A DNA stretch of 64,000 nucleotides, taken from assembly GCA_029706075.1 (NCBI GenBank), contig JAINUG010000048.1:3838501-3902500 (forward strand), in the 5' to 3' direction. Below the pieces are notes generated by a model, which had not been told where the DNA came from, did not search any database, and saw nothing but the letters and a program-made list of their open reading frames with translations. The translations under genes and the position numbers were made by a program. Positions 30,190 to 44,400 of the stretch are shown here, piece after piece (within the stretch, counting starts at the first letter, position 1; each line of letters opens with the position of its first letter). The stretch is from Aldrovandia affinis. Its lineage: Eukaryota > Chordata > Actinopteri > Notacanthiformes > Halosauridae.

Positions 30190-32387
30190 TCTTTATGGAT
30201 GCAGATTCCTGTGGAATAAAGAGGTAACATCATACATTTAGATACATAGCATTGTGCATAAAAAATTCAATTACCAGTAATATAAAAGGTAAACAGGAAA
30301 GAAACACTGCAATCACCAATATTTCTGTCCACGTTTTCAAATGAGAACAGCCCACGTTACATTCAGTATTGTCTGATATGTTATCTCTGCTCTGAAGAAT
30401 TTATTATGGCCTTTCTGACAATCTCTAACACAATTTTATTGTTTTATGGGTGAGGCCTCAACAGCAGAGGGAGCAAAGGTATTACCTCTGAAAGCACAAA
30501 GAAGTGGCCTCCATTTTGTTTAGTCCTGCACGATATCAATCCTGTAATGGTGTCGATGATACACTTCTTTGTGCATATCATAAAGAGCAACACATTGGAA
30601 CTTAATACTTGCAACTTAAGACTGCAATGTTGCCACACCATTACTATATTATTAGCACTTTATCCTGACCCATAGTTCAACTGAAATTGAATTGTAATAT
30701 TCATTAAATACATTGTTCAAATTTTAAGGACAAAGGGTGATATGAATAATTGAAGGGCAATACAAATGTTATATCACACATCATGAGGGAAATATTTCCA
30801 GTTAAATGGAATTTGACTTCTCTTAAAAATATATATAATATCACAGGTATATGAATTAAAGATGACAGCACACATTAAACCATATGAAGAAAAATAAATG
30901 TTGGAACATGTTTAGTCAGAGGCAGGTGAGAAACCCGAGGCAGAATGTAACCTGTTATTGCCTGTTGTTAAACTGCATATTAATAGTGAAAGCCGTATCC
31001 ACTGAAACACCCTAAAAACCGTAGCTCTGGAGTTTTTCTTTTCAAACGATGCAGCAGGTGTGACACAGGGGACTTTGTACCTGGCTGGGGATTTGCAGTG
31101 GTTACCATGGCAGTGGCCAATCAGCTTCTTCTGTATTGGCAGGAGCCAACTAATGTGTCCATTAGGACTGTGCATTTTTTAACTGTAAGAATATTAGTTT
31201 GTACTTGTGTTTAAGAGAAAAGCAGAAAAATAAAGATATAATTCAAACCAACTAGTAATTCAAAAACAATGCTCCTTATTTCATAGAATTTAACAGATGT
31301 TACCTGTTGAAAATCCATATATATGTGTTATATAGTGACATAGTATAAACAATTGAGTCAGAAGATTCAGTATCTCAGTTCACAGGACTGAATCCAGACC
31401 TGCATCTGAATCCATACCAGAGAGTTAATCATTGTACTTACTTAAGAAGGAAAAAACTATTCAGAGTACAGGGCAAATGGACAGAAAATCCCAAAATTTA
31501 TTGAAAAATATTGTCCCTCTCGTTGTCGGCTACCTCCTCTAAGGTTTTTATCATTGCTAAGCTTAACCGTGATTACACACTATATACAACAGTCATAAAT
31601 GACTGTATTTCTGTGTGTCAAAAGAAGGGCAAACAGGCTGGGCGGGTCCAGTGATTGTACCGAAACGGAAAGTTTCTTTCAACTCTGTTTAACTGCAACA
31701 AAAACGCATGAAGGGCATGTTCTACACATGGAAACAATCAGTTCTTTATCAAATTACTCTTAATTAAGAGATATCTGAAAACAATTCAAACAAAGAGGAA
31801 AGGCTGAGAAGTACAAGCATTCAATGAAATGTCCTATCAGGTATGTTATTAAAATTGCATTCTGTTGTTTTTAGGATTATTAGCTACACTTTTGTACATC
31901 ATGTCTTAAATTATATTAGTGCTGACAGAAATCTGTTGTTGCCTATTTTGCAATACATTTCAGAATTAAATTATTTAATTTTAATTTCGGAATTTAATGG
32001 CATTTCTTTTGTAAAAGCTCTTATACAAATATTGTGATTACATATGTTAAGGCAACACAATATTAAAAATAGTTTATCTAAAATAAACATTACTTACAGT
32101 TTTACATTGGCTTACCTGTTTCATGTTTCACAAAGGTCTGCTTTGTAACTGCACATTGTGTTTAATGTAGGTAATGATTAATGGGCTGCTTCAGTGTTCT
32201 TATCACTGCACTGTACCTTTATTCGATCAGATAAGGGATTTTAAAATCTTTAAAACGTTTTCTTTGGGCTGCAGTGCTGAGTGGGTATCACAGTGTTGAA
32301 TTGAGAGGGACAATTAGAGATTCCAAATTGAGATTTAATTAAAAACTGACTGGAGCACTAAAACTCAATTTTCTATGTATTTCAAGT
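30190..32387. other. Head-to-head intergenic region between two receptors
   Basis: About 2.2 kb between the leader exons of the minus-strand V-set receptor and the plus-strand butyrophilin-like gene. No coding exon or recognisable transposon was found. The divergent arrangement makes shared regulatory elements possible, but no specific motif is clear. Confidence 0.5.
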
Positions 32388-32457
32388 ATGCCGCTCTTCA
32401 GAAGGATCCAAGCAATCTCTCTGCTGATTACTGTTCAAGTCGATGCTGTGATGACAA
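32388..32457 (+). CDS. Signal-peptide exon of the butyrophilin-like gene
   Basis: The ATG opens MPLFRRIQAISLLITVQVDA, a basic start and hydrophobic core; the exon ends in phase 1 at GTAAGA. It is followed by a phase-compatible V-set exon. Confidence 0.75.
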
Positions 32458-35400
32458 GTAAGACCATTATTTGTACTGTATTGTATAGGATTTATGGTCG
32501 TCTTAATGGGACCCAAATGGGACCCTGGCTGCAGTCACTCATAGGACTCTATTTTGGTGAGAACGGTCGTGAAAACACACCTTTTCACCGTAATTGTTAC
32601 GGATTGTGCAACAGCATAAGGGGGAGACTGGTGAGGAGATTGGATTTTGAATGTAAATGCCGTGCAACCATTATCTAAACACTGCACTACCGCAATATAC
32701 TGTACATAAAGTGTATATAGAATTGATACCATTCCATGACTACTGAATCACACATTATTAATGTGGTAATGTTGTCTCATACTAAACCATGCATTTCACA
32801 TTTGCAAACTGAGATCATGAGGAGGGCTCTCATAACATGTAATCAAAAAGACAATTCTGTGTGTGTTGATCATGAGTAGGTCTCTCATAAAAATTCTTTG
32901 TATGTTTTCTTTTTCTGCAGATAATTTCAAAGTCATTGCTCCAAAAGTCATCACTGCCAGGGTGGGTGAGGATGTGGTCTTGCTAGCCCAACTGGTCCCT
33001 AAAAGTGACGCTTTGGGAATGGCTGTGGAGTGGAGAAAATCAAACAGTACAATTAACAAATATGATAAACTGACAGAGAACACTGAGAATGTGCTTGCTG
33101 CATACAGGGGCAGGACAAGCCTGTTCAAAGATGAACTGCAGAATGGGAATGTCTCTCTGAGGCTAATTAATGTCCAAGTCTCAGATATTGATGATTACAG
33201 TTGTTCTGTCACTTCCCTGGCATGGACTACGGAATCGGAGCCCATTAAGCTTCACGTCTTTGGTAAGCTAAATGTGGTTAGACTAATCAATCAATCAATC
33301 AAAAATGTATTAATTACAGCACAGTTTTATGATTAAATTGTCACAAAGTTCTGAAAAAAAAGTTTTTTACATTTAAAAACCAGTAAACGCATTAAAACCC
33401 AGAGCCAATTGGAAAAAAAACTGGAAGATTAATCTCTGACCCTGGGAAAAGATGCATTATCCTTTCAAAATAATGAAAAGATCATTTGAACAATAGACTT
33501 GTGTAATGGGGTTTTTAATTTAGGCCTAATATAAATACTAGCACTGTCATTTCAAATCTAGACCAATCAAGCAGAACTTCTGGGGAAAAAATGAAAGTCT
33601 TGGCCTTGGCTTCTTGTTCTTGACTCATCACTTTCATTTCATGCTTTTATTGACAGGTATTGGGGCTTTTTTTTTTTTTTTTTTTTTTCAAATTCTTTTT
33701 ATTGGTTATTTTGTACAATGTGAACAAAGGCATCTTGACAAGTTTTTTTACATATTTTCTCCCGTAACAGGCGCCCATAACAATGGCATATAAAAGGCAG
33801 ACACATCTGTAATACAAACCAGGCCGTACTAAACATTAATAAGTGATTGCCTGTATCATTAAACATACACATAACAACCTCCCTCCCACCCACCCTCCCA
33901 TCTTCCCACCCACACATTTACACAAAGGTTAGCCAAAAGGGAAAAGGTACATTTTCACACAAAAAATTAAAAAATAAATAAATAATAAATAATTAAATAA
34001 TAAATAAAAATAACAAAGCTGAAAAAAAAAAAAATATATATATATATATATAAAGATCAGTGTTAAAAAGATACAAATAAAATAAACCCTGGTCTTCATA
34101 GATAAATGTAAAGAAATAACAAATAATCAGTGCTACATTATAGTCACCTGTCAGGCATTTAAAAGTCAGGAAGCCAAACCAGTCTCACTGGGGCACAACC
34201 AGGAACTGCAGCGTCTCTATATAGTTGAAGAGAGGTTGCCATATTTTAAAAAATTTGCCCATAGACCCACGCAGAGTGTACTTGATCTTGTCCAGTTTAC
34301 TAAAATGAAGGACATCTCTAATCCAGGCCTCGTGGGACGGAGGGGAGGATGACCTCCAACGAAGTAGTATCAGTCGTCTAGCTAATAGAGTCAAAAAGGC
34401 CACAAGGTCTGCCCTAATTTTTGGCAAAACCACTGTACGCGGTATTACCCCAAAAATTGCTGTCAGCGCGGCTGGCTCAAGAGACACCTGTAGCACTTCA
34501 GACAGTGTTTTAAAAATATTAGACCAGTAATTATGAAGAGCCGGGCAAGACCACAACATGTGGGTCAATGAGGCAGGATACTGTCGACATCTGTCACAAA
34601 GAGGATCAACATCAGGGTAAATTTGAGAGAGCCTAAGTTTTGTCCAGTGAGTGCGGTGCATAATCCTACATTGTATTAGGCCATGCTTGGCACATGCAGA
34701 AGAGGAGTGGACCCGGAGACGAATCCTATCCCATACATCATTGTCAAATTCCTCCCCCAAATCCTGTTCCCATGCTGCCCTGATAGCTAGCAATGAGGTG
34801 CTACGAAGAGAGAAAATTCTCTCATATGCACATGATATGACACCCTTTGATGTGAGGGGCGATATTAGAAAAGCGTCAATGGGGGGGCTTAACGGCTGAG
34901 AAGGAAATTGGGGGCTCATGCCCCGGACGAAGCTACGAATCTGCAGATATCGGAAGAAATGACTGCTTGGTATACCAAATTTAGCTGAGATCTGCTGGAA
35001 AGATGCAAAGCTACCCCTGATATACAAATCATTAAATGTCCTTAGACCAAAGTTAGACCACATGCAGAAAGCTCCATCTATTAGAGAAGGAGGAAATGCG
35101 TGATTTCTATAAATAGGGGCTTGCAATGAAAAGGCTTTGAGCCTGAAATGCCGCCTGAGTTGATTCCAAATCTTGAGAGTCGTCTTGACCAAGATGTTTT
35201 TGCGGTAATCTAAGCTGACCGGGCCATCAGGTGTGTACACCAGAGCAGCCAAAGAGGATGGGATACAGGATGCCGCCTCCATCCTCAGCCAAGCTGGGGC
35301 ATTCTGGAGGCCATCTCGATCTGCACGGAGCCAATGCTGGAGTATGCGAAAATTGGCCGCCCAATAATAGAAATTAAAATTTGGTAGGGCCATACCCCCC

Positions 35401-38400
35401 CACCTCCTTGGCCTCTGAAGATATACTTTACGGATTCTTGGGTTCTTCTTATCCCAAATAAACTCTGAGATAACCCCATCTAGTCTTTGAAAAAATGATT
35501 TTGGGATAAAGATAGGGATGCACTGAAACAGGAAAGAGAATTTAGGTAGGACATTCATTTTCACCGAGTTGATTCGACCGGCAAGAGACAGAGGAAGCAG
35601 AGACCATCTCCCAAAGTCCTGCTGTACACGGGTGAGGAGAGGGGCAAAATTAAATTTAAAAAGATTCTCGAATTTGTCAGTAACCTGGACCCCAAGGTAC
35701 GTAAATTTGTCCCTGACTGTCTTAATGGCAATGTGTGAAGTGGATATTCGCGGGCTGCAGCATTTAAAGGGAAAAGTTCACTTTTGTCAAGGTTCAACTT
35801 GTAGCCAGAGACGCGGCCAAACGTATTGAGAACAGACAGCACAGCAGGCATAGACGTGTCCGGTCTGGAGACATAGAGAAGCAAGTCATCCGCATAAAGC
35901 GAAACTCTCTGCTCAATGCCAACCCTAGTCACGCCCAAGATATGAGGGTTAGATCGTAACGCAATGGCGAGAGGCTCAATGGCGACAGCAAAGAGCAAAG
36001 GTGATAGCGGGCACCCCTGTCTCGTGCCCCTAAAGAGAGGAAAGTAGACTGAGTGGGTATTGTTCGTTCTGACAGACGCAAGCGGGGAGGAGTACAGCAG
36101 TCTCATCCAAGCAATAAACCGGTCCCCAAAACCAAATCTCCCCAGGGTATGGAAAAGGTAGCCCCACTCCACTCGGTCAAAAGCCTTCTCGGCGTCTAAA
36201 GAAATAGCTAGTTCGGGGTCCTTTAAATCCGAAGGATTGTATATGATATTGAACAAACGTCTTATATTCGAAAAGGCGTGTCTATTTTTAATAAAACCTG
36301 TCTGATCCGGGAAACCACAGATGGTAGAACTGGCTCCAAACGCATGGCCAATAGCTTTGCTAATATTTTATAATCTACGTTGAGTAATGAAATTGGGCGA
36401 TAAGATCCACAGGAAAGGGGGTCTTTATTCTTTTTTAATATTAATGAAATGGAAGCTTGTGATAGGGATTGCGGAAGAGAGGCCTCATCTAGCGAGTGAT
36501 GAAACATGTTAACAAGGAGTGGGGCCACCTCCACCATGAACTTCCTGTAGAATTCAACAGGTAATCCATCTGGTCCAGGACATTTGGAGCACTGCATTGC
36601 GCCTATCGCGCTCAAAACCCCCTCATTTGTTATAGGCTCCTCCAATCGAAGTTTGGAGGCTGCATCTACGGTGGGGACAGTAAATGTATTGAAAAAATAA
36701 TCAAAAATTAAAGGGTCCTCTGACTGTTCTGAGGTATACAGGGAAGTATAAAAGCTCATAAACTGATCATTGATTAGCTGAGGATCGGTAGTTACACCCA
36801 TAGGGGTTTGAATTTGGGGGATTTGGTGGGTTGAGGATGCCTGGCGAAGTTGATGGGAAAGTAATTTGCTTGCCTTGTCCCCATACTCAAACTGAGCGTG
36901 TCGCGATTTGAGTAGCATGTCTTCAACCTGAGTAGTCGACAAGTTATCAAACTCCGCCTGTAAAGCGATACGAGCCTTGTATACCATCGGGGAGGGTGAG
37001 GTTGCATATAAATTGTCCAACTGTAATATCCTAGTCATCAGCTCAGACAATTTCTCTTTCCTCTTTTTACTATCATAACACGTATATGATATGATCTGTC
37101 CTCTGATAAAAGCCTTAAAGGTCTCCCAAAGAAGAGATGGTGAAATACCCGGTGTCTCATTCGTGGCCCTGAAGATATCAATCTGAGCCCTCAAAAATGA
37201 GACAAATTTCTCATCTGAAAGAAGACGTGTATTAAAACGCCAAGGGGGCGTGAGTCCGGTCCACCACCCACTATTAGATCTAAAGTCAGAGGGGCATGAT
37301 CTGATATAACAATAGAACTATAAGAACATGAGCGAACAGAGGGTATAAGTCTCTTATCTAGGAGAAAGTAATCAATACGGGTATAAGTATGATGGACAGA
37401 TGAGAAATAAGAATACTCCCTGCCTGTGGGGTTAAGAAAACGCCAAGAGTCTATAACTGAGAATTCCTGCAGAAACCCACTGACAACCCTAGAGGATCTA
37501 GATGGGATGGTATGCTTGTGGGAGGAACGATCTAAAGGGCCCAACCAACAATTAAAATCCCCCCCGAGGACCAGAAGGTGCGAAGACATGTCTGGGAGCT
37601 TAGAAAAAAAGTGCGGGAAAAAGTTACTGTCATCCCAATTTGGGGCATATACGTTGGCGAGGATTAGTTTAGTGTTATAAATGCTTCCAGTGACGATAAC
37701 ATATCTACCATTAGCGTCTGAAATGATGTTGGAGGCAACAAAGGCACCGATTTATGTATTAGAATGGCCGCGCCTCTGGCTTTTCCCTGGAAGACAGAAT
37801 GATAAAGTTGGCCAACCCAGCCCCTCCGTAATCTAAAATGGTCCGAGACCTTCAAATGAGTCTCTGCAAGAATGCAATCTTGGCCCCTAAGTGCCGGAGA
37901 TGTTGGAGAACCTTACCACGTTTTACCGGCTGGTTTAAACCTTTACAGTTCCAGCTACAGAACCTCAGTGCGCTCCCAGCTAACTGGCCCCCTGAGCTAG
38001 GTTGTTGAGCCATCCTTAAAAAAAATAAAAGGTATGAGTAGCCCATTATATGACATTAGAAGACCAGGTGTAACATACATAATAAAAAACACAAACAAAC
38101 TCACTCCCACCCCCTGCAGTGCCTTCCCAATTAAGACACGCGCACCCCCCCCTGTACAAGCCCCTAAGTACTTCCTAAGAACCATAGAAGACCTAGCAGC
38201 CTATGAAAGCTCCTACTAAACCAGGGCAACAACAAGTATGTAATAATAGTAAAGAGTAAGTAAAAATAAAGAAGAAAAATAAAAAGAAAGCACAGTTGCA
38301 ACTATAGGCATTTTCCATAAAGCACAGTGAATCACTAACACAAATAGTATGACAGCTTATGGCTTACAATCCTTCGAGAGGGTTAGATAAACACAGGCTT

Positions 38401-41400
38401 AACAGGTAAAATGTCAGTAACCTCAACCCCGTCACTCTGAGGTAGGGGGACGGCACTCCCAGGTCTCTGTTAATAAAATTAACTGCAGCAGCTGGGTCAG
38501 TGAACTTACGGAGAGCCCCGCCCGGTAGAGTGATCCTCAGCTCAGCCGGGAAAAAGAGACCAAACTTGACCCCCGGACATGCACGGAGCAGGCGCTTAGC
38601 GCTCCCAAACTCCGCCCGCAACTTGGCCACAGATGGGGCAAAGTCAGCAAAAATGGACAGTCTCTTGCCTTGATGTAGAAGAGGGGCAGCCTCTCTCGCC
38701 CGGCGCAGGATTTCCTCTCTCACATGAAAATAGTGAACCCTAATGATAAAAGGTCGTGGTGGGGCTCCCTCCCCAGGCTTTTCACGTCGGGACCTATGGG
38801 CACGGTCCAAAAGGGGTGCTTCATCTAGATGTAATATGTCCTGTAAAAATTTAGAAATAAACTCCCTCGGGCGAGGACCCTCCAGACCCTCCGGAACACC
38901 CACCAGGCGAATGTTATTACGTCTCGACCTTCCCTCCAGATCGTCACATTTAGCTTGGACCCCTTTAATTTGGTTCTTGACCACTTTGAGCTCATCTTTA
39001 AGAGCCTTCACAGTCTTGTTAAGAGAGCCTAGGTCGTCGCTACAGGAGGTCGCCGAGCGTTCAAGATCCTTTATGGTAGAACCGTGTGTGTCCACTGTTA
39101 CTTGCAATGTCGCTACTGCTGAATTCAGCTCATCCCTAATCAGCGCCATTTCTGAGCGGAGTGCCGTGGAAAACGAGTCGATTTTTGAGTCCAATTTATC
39201 GTATATATCTTGCTTCAGACCGTCAATTGCTTTAATAAAGATTTCTAGGTCGAGTGGCCTGCCCCTATCGCCACAGTCCTCCTCCCCCCTTGGCGAAATG
39301 CTCTGCTGGGGAGTTTGGCCAGACATGGTCGGGGCTCCGCCAAGGCCTGTCTCTGCAGCGGTCTTCCTAGCAGACCTAGGTTCTTTCTTCCCAGCCATTC
39401 AAACAATTGTATGCGACGTTAATTTCGAGTACCGTAATAATAGCTAGAAGGTTATATTAGCTCAAACAGCCGTAGTGATAGCTATTGGCCAGCAAACTAT
39501 ATACAACCGTAACAGCCAGCTAGCGAACTAATTTATGCCAGCAAAAAGCTAGACAACGAGGACAGATAACGCATTTACTAACGTCACAGTTCACTCGACA
39601 CTCACTTATCTCGTCGGCATAAAGAGGAGTATGACATGGGTCTCTTCCACGGCACAAAAATAAAACAATTCCCAACCTGAGAAAGCGCAGCCCCCAGGTA
39701 GTTATGTTCGCAACCCCCGTGAATGCGGTCAAAGCCAGCAAGCTGTTTCCGGGGATACAAGGCCTTCACCTTAGCTTACGCCAACATCCACACAAAAAAA
39801 AAGGGTCTGCGTTCGATAGTTGTCATTCAAACGAGCAACGGGGTCGATAGGCACTAATAGTATAACTTAAAACAGCATTTATAAAAATAAAGCGAAACTG
39901 TGCTATAAATCAAATTATTATTGCCACTGCCTAGCGGAGCTTTCGGGAAACGTGACCTCACTCCATGACGTCCAACAGCGCCCCTGTAATGAGGAATAGG
40001 AGAGGTACAGTATGCTGCATATATATTAAACATTTAATATAAGACTGACTCTTTACACATCATCCCCTCACAGAATACAGCTGAATGATTAATTGAAGCA
40101 ATTCAGTTTGCTTATATTTCAAAGGAGGAACAGCAGTGCCTTAGATAGAATTTGAACTTGCAACCATCTGGTTGGATTTCCCATTGCGAAGCTCCAATCT
40201 GCCTCCCACTAATGCCTGAATTATACTTTTTTTTCTAGCATCTGCCAATTTGAAAAAGGAGAGGGGTGAGAATTATTTCTTTATTTCTCTCAGGCACAAT
40301 GCGATGTTTGAGTATGATGAGCATGTTGAATTAGAGAGCAATGAATAACTGTACCACTTTGTAAGATACACAAGATTATTTACAAATGAATCATGCGTTG
40401 AGTATGTTTTATTTGATCTGTTCTGATTGAATTTTTTTGTACTCACTTTTTGTCTACTTCTTGTCTAATTTTAAATGTACTGCATATTGAATCTTTCCAA
40501 TTGGAATTGTGTCCTGTGAAGAGTCAAAGAGGATAATTGAAGAAGGTAAGCCATGTCTACAACGTATACATAAAAAATCGTATTTGAATGGAAATGTAGT
40601 GAACAGCCCATTAACAATATTGATTAAATTTTTTTTTAAATGATTTCGGTTAAGTATTCCTAAGCATGACCCCTTAATACATTGGAGCTTAAAGACTGTA
40701 ACACTAGTTACAAAATAGGCTAACTTTAAATTGATTAATTAAAGTAACACTAGGCTAGCTAGTTTGGTGAGAACAGTAGCAAAAATGCACCTGGGTAGTA
40801 GAAAGGGGTTGGGCAGCTCAATGGGGGATGTCTCAATAAAAACATTTGGTGCTGTACAATTTTTATGTCTGATGATTTGTTTGCTTTATCGTCCACCGAA
40901 ACCAACTCAGACACTGGCTTTATGTGCTAGGTTGGTGGCATCATTCATTTGCACTTATGAACAGATGGGGAAATGATTGCTTATCTGCCCGTCATACAAA
41001 TTTTGTGGATATTCAGTCTTTCTCCTCAGTCAGAGGCAAACCATTCAATCAATGGCTATTTGAAATGCAACCTGTATTCAATATAGCACTTCAAAGTATT
41101 TAAGCATTGCACTTGTAATGAGTGGTTCAGTGCACTTGAATGAGAGGCCTTCTCTAAGGCTGCCACATTGTGTAAGATACACAATGTTTTCAAATAAATA
41201 TATGCATATACTGTATGCATGCACACTGGTTTTGTTTTGTTAAATATGAAACTTTCACTACAATAAAATGGATAACATAATTGGATGATGCATCATGTTG
41301 CAAATGCGCTTTTCCTCAGTAAGGAACTGATATACTTGTCCGAGAGGAAGGAAGAAGAGGAAGATATATGATACACATTAGCTTAGTTTAGTTTGTGTAT

Positions 41401-44400
41401 TTCCATCTAAGATGCATATATTAATAGGTGTTTATTAATTGTATCACCTACATTTAATTGATGCACTTGTGATGCTCCGCAGCCAAAAGGTCTCTCCTCT
41501 CCTGTAAGCTCTGTGCCTTCCCAACCTCCGAAATCACTCAGGGTATTGCCATGTGACATGCCATCCAATTATGTACTCTATTTTATTGTAAGGAAAGCAA
41601 GTCTCATAAATTGCTCTTCATCAGACATAAGGAAATTACCAGTTTAGTTATGGCATTAACACACTGGTATTAAAGGGGGAAAATCTGATTATCTGATTGA
41701 CCATAATGACAATGTTGTTAAATCCAAAATACTAAACCAACGTAAAATAATCTCGGTATTGAGGAAGAGATGGACAAAATGTTCAGAACAGAAGACAGGA
41801 AAGTTTAATTACACAGCCGGTTTTATACAGTTTAACAGATACATTTGCATTCATTCACACTGGGGGATGAGATTTAGGGCCGTGTCTGATTGGGCAAGAT
41901 AAACTAGTGTTACAAGACATCTCCTGGCTCAGCAAGATGTTAGTGCGAACACGAATACACGAACACAAACCTCATCTGTGTGTTCTCAGACTAAATGTCA
42001 TGTTTCTTATATATAGTAAAAAGTATGTTCTTACAAAACCAAACTCTCACCACAACTACATGTAATTTATTCTTAAACAAACTGTATTAAAACTTCACCT
42101 CAGGTGTGCTACCGTATCTTGTAAAGGAGGTACCAGAATGGAGTTGGACACGCCATTATACGCCACTGTCCTGAATTATTGCTAGTGTCTTGGCATTGCG
42201 CTATGACAACAAAACTAAAGCCTGTAGAGTGAAAGCTCTATTTTTACTGCTTGACTTTATTTTAAAAAGTGTATGGTATGGATGATATTTTGTCTAGCCT
42301 TTTAAGTGAATGGTTAATTTTATACTAAATGGTTAATTATTACGGTTTATTACTAGTAAGTATATTTCCTGGTATAATATTATGCTATAGTCATTAAATA
42401 AAAACATATAAATATGAAGTTACTAAATAGTGATTTTTTCAAATTCAGATATTTTATTTATTGTGATGTGTAACCCTTACATGTTGTTGTTTGAAGCCAT
42501 AAAAAGTTTTGTAGCATATTGTGAATCAGTTTTAGGCATATTCCATGACTTATAAAGTTCCTTGATTAGCCTTACTAGTTTTTATTTTGAAGCTTTCCAC
42601 AATATTATAAATGTGACTTTAAATATTTTATTCTGCTAATGAAAGTCCTCAATATGTTTCTGCTAAACATTGCTTTAATGAGTATAACTTAATATCATGG
42701 ATCAAAACAAAAAGCTGAACAAAAATAAAACAATTGTGGTGATTCAAATATCTTTTGTTGACAGAATTGTAATACTGTAATTTTTTAGTAGATCATTTTA
42801 TTTCCTTTTTTCTTATATTTACAGAGTGCCGTCATCTTAAGGGAGAAGCTGGTAAGCGCTTATTAAATCTCTGATCATTTAAAAAAAATAGAGATTTGTT
42901 TTATCATGATCAGATTTAAATATATATACCGTTTTATTTTTTAGAGGAGAAAAAAAAGCTTGAAAAAGGTACGTCCCTGGTAATTATTACAATTACATAG
43001 TTTAAAATTTACAGTAATACAGTTAACTGGTGGGGGGTATTCTGACTTGGAGGTGGTGAGTACTAGATATGCGCATGTCACTGTGCAGGGTTAAGTGCAT
43101 CTGAGAAACACATATTCTGACTGATAAGGATGTACATTACTTCCCAACAGGAGTTAGGTGGTTGAGCACAGTGATTAAAATGTGTTCTTTTTAAGCACAC
43201 ACTCACCTGATGGCCAATACATTCTAACACAGAATCCCAAATCAGTTACTTCCATCACAATACTTGTGAATGATGGCAATAATACACTGTTGCCTTTAAA
43301 TGCAATATTGTCAAATATGTATTGGAAAATATGTATTTAATATTTAGTAAGGCACATCTTCTCTCAAACACACTTAAGTCAAATATAAGCACACATAATT
43401 CAAGCCAGAATACCCCCCTCAATAATTAGTCTTATCCTAACCAGAGTAACTTGTCAATAACTGCATTCTAATAATGAATTATAGCACAATAATCATGCAA
43501 CCTTTGCTATTATCTGTCAAATCTATGAATGCAAAATGTCCATATTTTTTTCCCCTTATCACAGACTGTGATGAGCTTCAGAAAGATTTAAGTAAGTTCC
43601 TTTAAAAAAATAAATGCTGGTTTCAGTATATTCACAGTATTGTTGGAAAGTGCTTCTACAGGCTTCAATGTTGAGAATAGTTAACATGTATAAAATTATT
43701 TGTAGATGATTCTTTTTTTATTTTTTTTAACATATTTTATTTTTTTCAAACAGAGTCAAAAGGATACCTTCTAAAATCAGGAACGTAGTTAGTTTCACTT
43801 GTTCCACATTCTCCTTCCATTTCTATTTCTACTATATTTTAAATATTCTAAGTACTACATTGCTTTTTTAGTGATGATACATTTTCTGGGCGGCACGGTG
43901 GTGCAGTGGACCTTCTAAAATCAGGTCCATGTGAAGTTATGTTCTCACTGTGTTGTTCCACATCCTCCCACAGTCCTTAGCCATTTCTAAATTGCCCGTA
44001 CTATAGTGTGTTAGTGAATGGTATTGTGCCCTGCGATGGATTGGCGACCTGTCCAGGGTTTATTGCCTCTTGCATGCTGGGATAGGCTCCAGCAACCCTG
44101 ACCAGGAATAAGCGGCTTAGACAATGAGATGAGATAAGATGAGATACACTAATGAAGTGGGACAACATTGAAATAATTAAAACTATAGATATTTCTGCAG
44201 ATTTTATTGAGGAAATGATGGCAATAAAAGAAAATATTGTACATGTGAAAACAAAGTGTCTAAAATGAAAATGTTTTATTTTTTAGAATGGAAGGCAATA
44301 CAAAATAATTCAGGTAAATATTATCACTTATGCACTGAATGTTTTCATTGAGAATTTCAAGCTGGATATTTTCAGTGCTCATACATTAGACAGTTATTCT

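Larger units (their letters stand above)
33667..39985 (-). mobile_element. L1/Tx1-clade LINE, near full length
   Basis: Minus strand: 5' region about 39400-39985 (starting GGGGCGCTGTTGGACGTCAT), intact ORF1, ORF2 with several frame breaks, a 3' UTR with AATAAA, and poly-A (poly-T at 33667-33689 on the plus strand). It lies between the V exon and the first heptad exon of the butyrophilin-like gene, antisense to it. I saw no clear target-site duplication, so the insertion may have deleted target sequence. An open ORF1 suggests moderate age. Confidence 0.9.

Noticed and set aside
38743-39447. 234-codon plus-strand open frame
   Set aside because: It is the antisense shadow of the intact LINE ORF1, without its own start context or domain.
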